A stretch of DNA of 64,000 bases from Taudactylus pleione (Eukaryota; Chordata; Amphibia; Anura; Myobatrachidae). Position numbers and translations under genes: made by a program. The stretch lies in assembly GCA_031769625.1 (NCBI GenBank), contig JAUIMM010000721.1, positions 1,851,001-1,915,000 of the forward strand, in the 5' to 3' direction. Below are positions 14,026 through 23,786 of the stretch, in pieces (the stretch's first letter is position 1; each line of letters opens with the position of its first letter). Under the pieces are notes generated by a model. It saw only the letters and a list, made by a program, of their open reading frames with translations, did not search any database and was not told where the DNA came from.

Positions 14026-15985
14026 ACAGTGATATAATAACACAGTCATATAATGGCACAGTGATATACTGACACAGTGATATAATGGCACAGTGATATA
14101 ATGACACAGAGATATAATGACACAGTGATATAATGACACAGTGATATAATGACACAGTGATATAATGACACAGAGATATACTGACACAGTGATATAATGA
14201 CACAGAGATATAATGACACAGTGATATACTGACAGTGATATAATAACAGTCATATAATGACACAGTGATATAATGACACAGAGACATAATGACACAGAGA
14301 TATAATGACACAGAGATATAATGACACAGTGATATAATGACACAGTGATATAATGACACAGAGATATAATGACACAGTGATATAATGACAGTGATATAAT
14401 GGCACAGTGATATAATGACACAGAGACATAATGACACAGTGATATAATGACACAGTGATATAATGACACAGTGATATAATGACACAGAGATATAATGACA
14501 CAGTGATATAATGACAGTGATATAATGGCACAGTGATATAATGACACAGTGATATACTGACAGTGATATAATAACAGTCATATAATGACACAGTGATATA
14601 ATGGCACAGAGATATAATGACACAGTGATATAATGACACAGAGATATAATGACACAGTGATATAATGACACAGTGATATAATGACACAGAGATATAATGA
14701 CACAGTGATATAATGACAGTGATATAATGACACAGTGATATACTGACAGTGATATAATAACAGTCATATAATGACACAGTGATATAATGACAGTGATATA
14801 ATGGCACAGAGATATAATGACACAGTGATATAATGACACAGAGATATAATGACACAGTGATATACTGACAGTGATATAATAACAGTCATATAATGACACA
14901 GTGATATAATGACACAGAGACATAATGACACAGTGATATAATGACACAGAGATATAATGACACAGTGATATAATGACACAGTGATATAATGACACAGAGA
15001 TATAATGACACAGTGATATAATGACAGTGATATAATGGCACAGTGATATAATGACACAGAGACATAATGACACAGTGATATAATGACACAGAGATATAAT
15101 GACACAGTGATATAATGACACAGAGATATAATGACACAGTGATATAATGACAGTGATATAATGGCACAGTGATATAATGACACAGTGATATACTGACAGT
15201 GATATAATAACAGTCATATAATGACACAGTGATATAATGGCACAGAGATATAATGACACAGTGATATAATGACACAGAGATATAATGACACAGTGATATA
15301 ATGACACAGTGATATAATGACACAGAGATATAATGACACAGTGATATAATGACAGTGATATAATGGCACAGTGATATAATGACACAGTGATATACTGACA
15401 GTGATATAATAACAGTCATATAATGACACAGTGATATAATGACAGTGATATAATGGCACAGAGATATAATGACACAGTGATATAATGACACAGAGATATA
15501 ATGACACAGAGATATAATGACACAGTGATATACTGACAGTGATATAATAACAGTCATATAATGACACAGTGATATAATGACAGAGATATAATGACACAGA
15601 GATATAATGACACAGAGATATAATGACACAGTGATATAATGACACAGTGATATAATGACAGAGATATAATGACACAGAGATATAATGACACAGTGATATA
15701 ATGACACAGAGATATAATGACACAGAGATATAATGACACAGTGATATAATGACACAGTGATATAATGACAGAGATATAATGACACAGTGATATACTGACA
15801 GTGATATAATAACAGTCATATAATGACACAGTGATATAATGACAGAGATATAATGACACAGAGATATAATGACACAGAGATATAATGACACAGTGATATA
15901 ATGACAGAGATATAATGACACAGAGATATAATGACACAGAGATATAATGACACAGTGATATAATGACACAGTGATATACTGACAT
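14026..15985. repeat. Composite minisatellite, 16-bp and 14-bp units
   Basis: The basic unit is AGTGATATAATGACAC (16 bp), with AGAGATATAATGACAC as the main variant and 14-bp forms lacking one AC. A marker module containing TATACTGACAGTG and then ATAACAGTCATATAATG recurs near 14241, 14571, 14757, 14876, 15207, 15408, 15547 and 15808, giving a second, irregular level of repetition. Minus-strand open frames up to about 480 codons (SLYHC/CHYIT-type peptides) arise because three 16-bp units contain no stop; they are not genes. A 120-bp non-repeated spacer (15986-16107) follows. Confidence 0.95.
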
Positions 15986-16107
15986 ACTAGGTGATTACAA
16001 TTCCCATTGTCACTTTGTATAACAAATGGTGACCAGAACAAGAGATGCATTGTATCCCCTCCAACCAGTGACCAGTAACATGAAACACATCCACATCTGT
16101 CACTACA

Positions 16108-17092
16108 CCTGCAGGCACACCCCTCCCTCCTGTAACCCTGCAGGCACACCCCTCCCTCCTGTAATCCTGCAGGCACACCCCTCCCGCCTGTAATCCTGCA
16201 GGCACACCCCTCCCTCCTGTAATCCTGCAGGCACACCCCTCCCTCCTGTAATCCTGCAGGCACACCCCTCCCTCCTGTAATCCTGCAGGCACACCCCTCC
16301 CTCCTGTAATCCTGCAGGCACACCCCTCCCTCCTGTAATCCTGCAGGCACACCCCTCCCTCCTGTAATCCTGAAGGCACACCCCTCCCTCCTGTAATCCT
16401 GCAGGCACACCCCTCCCTCCTGTAATCCTGAAGGCACACCCCTCCCTCCTGTAATCCTGAAGGCACACCCCTCCCTCCTGTAATCCTGCAGGCACACCCC
16501 TCCCTCCTGTAATCCTGCAGGCACACCCCTCCCTCCTGTAATCCTGCAGGCACACCCCTCCCTCCTGTAATCCTGAAGGCACACCCCTCCCTCCTGTAAT
16601 CCTGAAGGCACACCCCTCCCTCCTGTAATCCTGTAGGCACACTCCCCCCCCCCCTCCTGTAATCCTGCTCACCTGCAGGCACACCCCTCCCTCCTGTAAC
16701 CCTGCAGGCACACCCCTCCCTCCTGTAATCCTGTAGGCACACTCCCCCCCCCCCCTCCTGTAATCCTGCTCACCTGCAGGCACACCCCCCCTCCTGTAAT
16801 CCTGTAGGCACACTCCCCCCCCTCCTGTAATCCTGCTCAGCTGCAGGCACACCCCTCCCTCCTGTAATCCTGCTCACCTGCAGGCACACCCCTCTCTCCT
16901 GTAATCCTGCTCACCTGTAGGCACCCCCCCCTCCTGTTTTCCTGCTCACCTGTAGGCACCCCCCCCTCCTGTATTCCTGCTCACCTGTAGGCACCCCCCC
17001 CTCCTGTAATCCTGCTCACCTGTAGGCACCCCCCCTCCTGTATTCCTGCTCACCTGTAGGCACCCCCCCCTCCTGTAATCCTGCTCACCTAT
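16108..17092. repeat. 29-bp to 37-bp C-rich minisatellite
   Basis: Units share GGCACACCCCTCCCTCCTG followed by TAATCCTGCA. From 16108 to about 16650 they are mostly 29 bp and nearly identical. From about 16650 rightward units gain an 8-bp insert GCTCACCT and the C tract becomes longer and length-variable. Plus-strand C-richness is strong throughout. Long minus-strand frames with GLQEGGVCLQDYRREGCAC-type repeats are by-products of the repeat. Confidence 0.95.
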
Positions 17093-17796
17093 GAATACCA
17101 TAGTAACATCTGACACTTATGTAATGCTGTAATGTTACCTCAGTATACCATAGTAACATCTGACACTTATATAATGCTGTAATGTTACCTCAGTATACCA
17201 TAGTAACATCTGACACTTATGTCATGCTGTAATGTTACGTCAGTATACCATAGTAACATCTGACACTTATGTAATGCTGCAATGTTACCTCAGTATACCA
17301 TAGTAACATCTGACACTTATGTAATGCTGTAATGTTACCTCAGTAATCATAGTAACATCTGACACTTATGTAATGCTACCTCAGTATACTATAGTAACAT
17401 CTGATACGTAATGCTGTAATGTTACCTCAGTATATCATACTAACATCTGACACTTATGTAATTCTGTAATGTTACCTCAGTATACCATAGTAACATCTGA
17501 CACTTATGTAATGCTGTAATGTTACCTCAGTATACTATAGTAACATCTGATACGTAATGCTGTAATGTTACCTCAGTATACCATAGTCACATCTGACACT
17601 TACGTAATGCTGTAATGTTACCTCAGTAATCATAGTAACATCTGACACTTATGTAATGCTGTAATGTTACCTCAGTATATCATAGTAACATCTGACACTT
17701 ATGTAATGCTGTAATGTTACCTCAGTATACCATAGTAACATCTGACACTTATGTAATGCTGTAATGTTACTATGGTATACTGAGGTAACATCTGAC
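17093..17796. repeat. 50-bp minisatellite, block A
   Basis: About 14 copies of a 50-bp unit containing CATAGTAACATCTGACACTT, ATGTAATGCTGTAATG and TTACCTCAGTATAC. Some units are shortened. The last unit carries a 24-bp inverted segment at 17766-17789. The same unit forms block B at 23787-26228. Confidence 0.95.
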
Positions 17797-17881
17797 AAAA
17801 AGGTCTAATAACACTGGAGCAGCAGACTTTGTGAAAACCAATACTTGTGTCATTCTCATACCTTTTGGCCATGGCTGTACA
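17797..17881 (+). repeat. 85-bp flank duplicated at 26230-26312
   Basis: The sequence just right of block A (AAAGGTCTAATAACACTGG through TTTGGCCATGGCTGTACA) reappears almost unchanged just right of block B at 26230-26312, with three or four differences. After GGCTGTACA the two sites diverge. This shows blocks A and B share a right-hand boundary. Confidence 0.9.
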
Positions 17882-18663
17882 GTAGTGCTTTGTGTATTAT
17901 ATGTTAATAGAACAATTGGGGCGTCCGATGTGCCCAATATATAAGCTGGTGATACGTTGTCTTTATAATGTGATGTATTGGACGGGGCAGAGGTGACCCC
18001 ACTCTGTGACGTCATTACTTTGTATTATGTAGACATGAAATGTAAGGACCTGGAAACATGCTCCGTATGTGTGAGCTCTGCAATGTACGGAGCCAATATC
18101 TATGTGCACCAATAGCTTCTCGTTAGCCATAGTTCTCCTGCCAATGCAGCAAGCAGCCGGGAACTCTGTGTACCATGAAAGCTGCTCTACATGGAAACTC
18201 CGCAGCCCAGATTCTTTCTGCATGGTCCTGTGTGCGTGATGGGCAGATTGGCTGGAGAGGGGAGGGAGGGCGATGCTGGGTCCTTGGATCTCAGCCTGCC
18301 ACGATGTTCTCTCCACAGCTCAGGCCAAGTCACTGCTTTCTATATAGAGCCTTGCTGACTGAATGCCCGGGGTACAGCGTGTGCCGGACGCGTATCTGTG
18401 CTCTGCCCGCACAGCTGTGGTGTAACTAAGCTTTAATTACACCACACAAATGTGTGCGCTCTGCTGCTTATCTAATAAACAGCTTTTATTATTCTGCCCT
18501 GACCGATGATGCCCGTTAATCTGCAGAACCAGAGCTAAGGTAAAATGAAGGGCCGTAGCTAGGGTAGTGCGGCTGGTGCCAAGGCAGTGGGCACCGCAGA
18601 GCAGGGTGCGCTGCTTGGGCCTGTCAATTTCCTGTTTATCATTCTCACATGTAGCTTCCTCTT
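17882..18663. other. Single-copy intergenic or intronic sequence with a small hairpin
   Basis: No convincing gene. A perfect 10-bp inverted repeat, TGTGGTGTAA at 18416-18425 and TTACACCACA at 18437-18446, is followed by AATAAA-like sequence near 18475. Around 18550 GGGCCGTAGCTAGGGT resembles the start of a dispersed element common in vertebrates, but I cannot define its other end. Confidence 0.4.
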
Positions 18664-19375
18664 ATTCATCCCCAGCATCTCCTGGCCTCCCCTATCTCTT
18701 CCCTGGTCCTTCCCCATGAGGCCATGGCCCTCTCTCAGGTGCACTATATTATGTCCCTATTTATCCCCAGCATCTCCTGCCCTCCCCTATCTCTTCCCTA
18801 GCCCTTCCCCATGAGGCCATGGCCCTCTCTCAGGTGCACTATATTATGTCCCTATTTATCCCCAGCATCTCCTGGCCAATCCTATCTCTTCCCTGGCCCT
18901 TCCCCATGAGGCCATGGCCCTCTCTCAGGTGCGCTATATTATGTCCCTATTTATCCCCAGCATCTCCTGGCCAATCCTATCTCTTCCCCGGCCCTTCCCC
19001 ATGAGGCCATGGCCCTCTCTCAGGTGCACTATATTATGTTCCTATTTATCCCCAGCATCTCCTGGCCTCCCCTATCTCTTCCCTGGCCCTTCCCCATGAG
19101 GCCATGGCCCTCTCTCAGGTGCACTATATTATGTCCCTATTTATCCCCAGCATCTCCTGGCCTCCCCTATCTCTTCCCTGGCCCTTCCCCATGAGGCCAT
19201 GGCCCTCTCTCAGGTGCACTATATTATGTCCCTATTTATCTCCTGGCCTCCCCTATCTCTTCCCTGGCCCTTCCCCATGAGGCCATGGCCCTCTCTCAGG
19301 TGCACTATATTATGTCCCTATTTATCCCCAGCATCTCCTGGCCTCCCCTATCTCTTCCCTGGCCCTTCCCCATGA
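18664..19375 (+). repeat. 95-bp minisatellite, about 7.5 copies
   Basis: Units of 95 bp contain CCCCAGCATCTCCTGGCCTC, CCCTTCCCCATGAGGCCATG and CAGGTGCACTATATTATGTC. One unit near 19235 lacks about 9 bp. Plus-strand frames of 60-115 codons start at the ATG of successive units and are repeat artefacts. Confidence 0.95.
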
Positions 19376-19698
19376 GTACATTCCCCCTTTTTTGGGTGCA
19401 TTTTGTCCCTTTAAAAAATGAGGGGGTGTCAGGTGATGGTTTAATTATCGCGATGAGGACGGGGGGATTCTCTGCCGCTTATCGCTTAGCACTGGTTGAC
19501 ATTTTGGTCACTTTAAATCCCCTTTTAAATGACAACAAAGCATGGGGTCTCCTGTCTAAGAGGGATTGTACCGCTGCGATCGCCCTCTCGCTAGCTCAAG
19601 GTGCGCACAAGAGAACATGCTTTACTACTTAGATACATTAAATATATTAGAATGATGCTTTATTTATTTTTTTAATTAATTTGTTATGGTAAGTGGAA
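19376..19698. other. Unassigned sequence
   Basis: About 320 bp with no recognisable gene or repeat. A frame running in from the 95-bp array crosses it but has no known similarity. Confidence 0.4.
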
Positions 19699-19700
19699 AT

Positions 19701-19770
<70 letters not shown>

Positions 19771-19772
19771 CA
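19699..19772. repeat. (AT)n(AC)n microsatellite
   Basis: An AT-dinucleotide run followed directly by an AC-dinucleotide run, ending 2-3 bp before the left terminus of the Tc1 copy at 19775. Confidence 0.95.
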
Positions 19773-19774
19773 CA

Positions 19775-20960
19775 CAGTGGGGCAAAAAGGTATTTGTACA
19801 GCCAGCGATTGTGCAAGTTGTTGCACTGTAAAAGATGAGAGAAGTCTGTAATTTCCATCATAGGTTACACTGCAACTGTGAGAGACAGAATCAGAACAAA
19901 CAATTCCGGAAATCACATTGTATGATTTTGAAACAATTTATTTGTATATTCTTGCAGAATATAAATATTTGGACAATCAAAAACTTTAACTCAATACTTT
20001 GTAAAGTAACTTCGGTTGGCAATTACAGAGGTCAAACGTTTCCTGTAGTTCCTGACCAGGTTTGCACACACTGTAGCAGGTAATTTAGCCCACTCTTCAA
20101 TGCAGACCTTCTCTAGATGGGTCATATTCTGGGGCTGTCGCCTGGCAACACGGACTTTCAACTCCCTCCACAGATTTTCTATTGGGTTGAGGTCTGGAGA
20201 CTGGCTAGGCCAATCCAGGACCTTGAAATGCTTCTTACGGAGCCACTCCTTAGTTGCCCGGGCGGTGTGTTTGGGGTCATTGTCATGCTGGAAGACCCAG
20301 CTACTTTGCATCTTCAATGCTCTTACTGAGGGAAGGAGGTTTTTCCCCAAAATGTCACAATACATGGCCCCATTCATCCTCTCCGTAATACGGATGTCGT
20401 CCTGTCCCCTTTGCAGAAAAGCAACCCCAAAGCATGATGTTTCCACCTCCATGCTTCACAGTGGGTATGGTGTTTTTGGGATGCCACTCATCATTCTTCT
20501 CCCTCCAAACACGGCGTGTGGAGTTTATAACAAAAAGTTCTATTTTGGTCTCCTCTGACCACATGACATTCTCCCAATCCTCCTCTGGATCATCCTGATG
20601 GTCACGGGCAAACTTTAGACGGGCCTGGACATGTGCTGGCTTAAGCAGGGGGACCTTTCGGGCGCTGCAGGATTTGAATCCATGACAACGTAGTGTGTTA
20701 CTAATGGTAACCTTTGTGACTGTGGTCCCAACTCTCTTGTGGTCATTCACCAGGTCCCTTCGTGTAGTTCTGGGCTGATCCCTCAACGTTCTCAAGATCA
20801 TTGATACCCTACGAGTTGAGATCTTCCATGGAGCCCCTGGTCGAGGGGGATTGTCAGTGATCTTGTATTTATTCCATTTTTTAATAATTGCGCCAACAGT
20901 TGATCTCTTCTCACCAAGCTGCTTGCCTATTGTCGAGTAGCTCATCCCAGCATTGGTATC
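19775..20960 (-). mobile_element. Tc1/mariner element, 5'-truncated, dead
   Basis: The left terminus CAGTGGGGCAAAAAGGTATT is the typical end of a vertebrate Tc1 family. The transposase runs on the minus strand toward it. The matching inverted terminus is missing on the right: similarity stops just upstream of the first conserved helix-turn-helix, about 20960. The element is therefore a truncated copy. Confidence 0.88.
19991..20945 (-). pseudogene. Tc1-type transposase pseudogene
   Basis: Two overlapping minus-strand frames give one transposase broken by a frameshift near 20390. The upstream frame (20355-20945) carries a helix-turn-helix ([20 protein letters not shown]), a PRPGAP linker and the first catalytic block, which reads [11 protein letters not shown]: the usual first Asp of the DDE triad is Glu here. 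The downstream frame (19991-20452) carries [16 protein letters not shown] (second Asp) and [15 protein letters not shown] (third acidic residue) and ends in TKY, the usual Tc1 C-terminus. The N-terminal start is missing. The frameshift and the D-to-E change make activity very unlikely. Such enzymes cut and paste the element at TA sites in the nucleus. Confidence 0.9.
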
Positions 20961-21061
20961 TCTATCAGAAGCACCCCTATCCCCAGCTTAGAGCTTATCT
21001 CCATAATCCTAAAATGACCCCTTAGTTTGAAAAGCCTATGGGCCTATTTCAGAGATGGACG
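20961..21061. other. Short spacer
   Basis: About 100 bp. It contains GGGCCTATTTCAGAGATGGA at 21045-21064, resembling the left end of the GGGCCTGATTCAGAG MITE family seen elsewhere, but no body or right end follows. Confidence 0.35.
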
Positions 21062-21215
21062 CTGTGGCCGGAGGCCGGCCACACTTGGTTAATGGAGGCC
21101 ACAGCACTGAAGAGGTTAACCCCATGCCGCCGCGCCATATTTGAAATGTATAGGCACTAGGCGCCCATTCTAAATGTGTACTCTGCGCTAGGCACCAAAT
21201 GTTAATAATGTGCCT
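21062..21215 (+). mobile_element. Fragment of the GTGGCYGGAGGC LTR family, 5' part
   Basis: Shares GTGGCCGGAGGC, a CACAC/TTGG block, CACTGAAGAGGTTAACCCC and the GGCACTAGGCGC/CTAGGC motifs with 51776-51920 (plus strand) and with the reverse complements of 40290-40450 and 53380-53477. It stops before the promoter and polyadenylation parts of the family. Confidence 0.6.
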
Positions 21216-21559
21216 TTAATGATTTAGATAACTTTTTCGCCTGGGCGATACTTTTCCGCCAAAGCAAAACTTTTTCGCTTGCGTAATACTTTTTCGCCAA
21301 AGCGAGACCTTTTCGCATATGCGAGGTTTCGGGGAAAGCGAAACTTTTATGTGTAAAGGGTATTTTGCTGAGTTCCCTTCGTCAGTGATATCACAGGAAA
21401 GTTGGCTGCAGGTTATCCATTTCCTGTAGTTCATTACACGCCTAGTGAGTACTGCGACCTTACCCATGTTCTCTCATATGCTACATATCGCAAATAAGTA
21501 CTTTGTTGGAAATCCATATACACCCTTACGGGGGGGGGGGGGGCTTCCAGACCAGCTAT
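21216..21559. other. Sequence with repeated TTTTTCGC motifs and a G14 tract
   Basis: Between 21230 and 21345 the motif CTTTTTCGC or its relatives occurs about five times, with one inverted copy (AAAGCGAAAC). A similar TTCGCC/GGCGAAAA vocabulary occurs in the MITE at 57640-58470, so this may be a scrap of that family. A run of 14 G lies at 21530-21543. Confidence 0.35.
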
Positions 21560-23785
21560 GACTAAGCTGGGTAGCCAGAGAATGGAACAGGGGGCAGATG
21601 CCTTGGATCCATATATGTTAATGAGGCAGCCTTAGTTATAGGTCTCCTCACTTCTAGAATTTCCTCGGCAGCAGTGGCGGCGTGCCGCTCCCTGTGGTGG
21701 CGATCATGGAGAGCTGATGCAGACTCCAGGAATGGGTTGGAAGGCTTACCCTTTAATGGTGAGGTCCTCTTTTTGGCCCTGATCTGGGAAAAAATTGTGA
21801 ACACTTTGGCAGCAGCTAAATTTGCATGTTTGCCATCAGCCCAAGTTCCTTCAGGGTCTGGGACTTTGTCCTTTAGGCCCTGTTGGGCCCAGGGTAAGCC
21901 CAGAGAACAGTCCTGACGGGATGGGCCTCACCCTGGGGGACCCCAGGGTGGGAGGCTGACTTCTATACCCAGTGCTGGTATCAGACTACTACAGACACTT
22001 GGGTAGGAGAAGTGGTCTCTCACTGGTACGCCCTCTCCTTTATGCAATAGGTCTCCCAGACGGTTTTTCATCACAGGCCTTCAGTCAGTTCAAGACAAGG
22101 CCCTGGAATTCCAGAAAGTAGGGCACTCTATGCTCCAAGTGGGGGTTATAGTGCCTGTTTTGTTGCCTCTGAGAGGAACAGGGTTTTACATCCAACCCCT
22201 TTCTGGTTCTGACACCCAATGGTTCCTAACGGCCTATTCTCAACCTCAAGTCCCTCAACAAGTCTTTGAGGGTCCCTTGGTTCAGGATGGGTACCCTGCA
22301 GTCCATCATATTGGCTATGGAGCTTGGGGATTTTATGGTGTTCTTGGACATTCAGAATGCCTACCTGCATGTCCCAGTTGCTTTAGCTCACCAGCGGTTC
22401 CTCAGGTTCGCAGTGGTCAATCAACATTTCCAGTTTCAGGTACTGCCCTTTGGCCTTTCCACGGCAACTCGGGAGTTTACCAAGGTCATGGCAGTTATGG
22501 CAGCCCACCTGCGGATGCAGGGAGTCCGCCTGTTACCCTATCTGGATGACCTTCTGCTACTTGCAGGGTCTATGGGGGTACTTCAGGGCCGTCTGCAACT
22601 GACAATATCTGTGTTGCAGAATCACGGCTGGCTGATAAACTGGAAGTGGTTCCTTACAGACAACGAAGGATCTTTGTGACAGAGGAAAAGATCTCTGCGT
22701 TACAGGCAAAGATTCATATTTGTCTTCAGAGTCGCCGAGTGTCTCTTCACTCGGCAATGAGGTTATTGGGATCCATGGTGTCGAAGTTCACCATGGTAGA
22801 ATTTGCCCAGTTTTCAGTCCAGACCTCTGCAGAAGTTGATCTTCTCCAGATGGAATGGGTTGCCCCATCGGATAAAGACACTGACAATGGTGCTTTCTCC
22901 AGAGGTACGGCTGTCTGTGGCCTGGTGGCAACACACGTCCCACCTCAACAAGGGATGCCCCTTTGGATCTCGGACTGGGTCCTCCTGACGACGGACGCCA
23001 GTCTCCGAGGTTGGGGGGGCTGTGACAGGTCCACACTTCTTTAAGGAAGGTGGCCGACAGCAGAATCTGCTCTTCCAATCAACCTATTGGTACTTCAAGT
23101 GGTATTCAGAGCTCTTCAGCAAGCCAGACTAGTTATTCACGGAAATCCCGTGCAAGTCCAGTTAGACTACGCCACCACAGTGGCTTACATAAACCGCCAA
23201 GGGGGAACCAGAAGTCAGGCAGCACTGACACAGGTGTCCCGCATTCTGGCTTGGGCGGAAGGCATTCTCCCAGCCGTCTCGGCAGTGTTCATACCAGGAG
23301 TCTCCAACTGGGAAGCAGACTTCCTCAACCGTCAGGATGTGCATCCAGGGAATGGTCTCTTCACCAGGAGGTGTTTTAATTCCTAGTGAACAAATGGGGC
23401 CTTCCAGAGATAAACCTCATGGTCTCCTGACTATGTACGGGTCAACAACAAGAGACGAGGAAGCTCTTCTGGTAGACGCTCTGTCGGTCCGGTGGATCTT
23501 CCGGTTTGAGTACATCTTCCATCCTTTCTCCCTTCTTCCTCGAGTACTTCGGAAGTTCAAGCAAGAAGGAGGCACGCTCCTGTTGATAGCTCCAGTGTGG
23601 ACCAAACGTCACTGGTACTCGGATCTTCGGAGACTCTCCATAGACACTCAGATGCTGTTGCCTCAAAGTCCGAACCAATTGTCTCAAGGTCCTTGCCATT
23701 ACCCGGACCTGGGTCGTCTGTCTTTGATGGCGTGGCTGTTGAGAAAGCCCTTTTAAGGTCCAGGGGTTTTTCCAGCTCTGTAGTT
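21560..23785 (+). mobile_element. DIRS-like (tyrosine-recombinase) retrotransposon fragment
   Basis: Pieces in the order of a DIRS-1-type element: a gag-like C-terminal stretch (about 21670-21920), reverse transcriptase (22000-22900) and RNase H (22960-23390), followed by the conserved LLLIAPVWTKRHWYSDL region (about 23570). The tyrosine recombinase domain and both termini are missing. The right edge is an abrupt junction with the 50-bp minisatellite at about 23786. The fragment has several frameshifts and stops. Confidence 0.85.
22266..23760 (+). pseudogene. DIRS-like pol: reverse transcriptase and RNase H, frameshifted
   Basis: The frame at 22266-22679 contains DFMVFLDIQNAYLHVP (RT motif A, catalytic Asp kept), FQVLPFGLSTATREFTKVM (motif B) and PYLDDLLLLA (YxDD catalytic box). 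The reading then shifts to the frame at 22646-23044 (EKISALQAKIHICLQSRRVS onward to LTTDASLRGWGG, the start of RNase H), meets a stop near 23043, and continues in the same frame at 23087-23386 with VQLDYATTVAYINRQGGTRS and FIPGVSNWEADFLNRQ, typical of the DIRS RNase H end. Another shift leads to the LLLIAPVWTKRHWYSDLRRL stretch. The protein once copied element RNA into DNA; it cannot now be made in one piece. Ty3 or copia elements have no such order or motifs, so DIRS is the best assignment. Confidence 0.85.
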
Positions 23786-23786
23786 A

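Noticed and set aside
13940..16852. Minus-strand open frames up to 481 codons across the 16-bp and 29-bp arrays
   Set aside because: They consist only of repeat-derived peptides (SLYHC, CHYIT, GLQEGGVCLQ). Stops are absent simply because the units lack them; overlapping frames are equally long.
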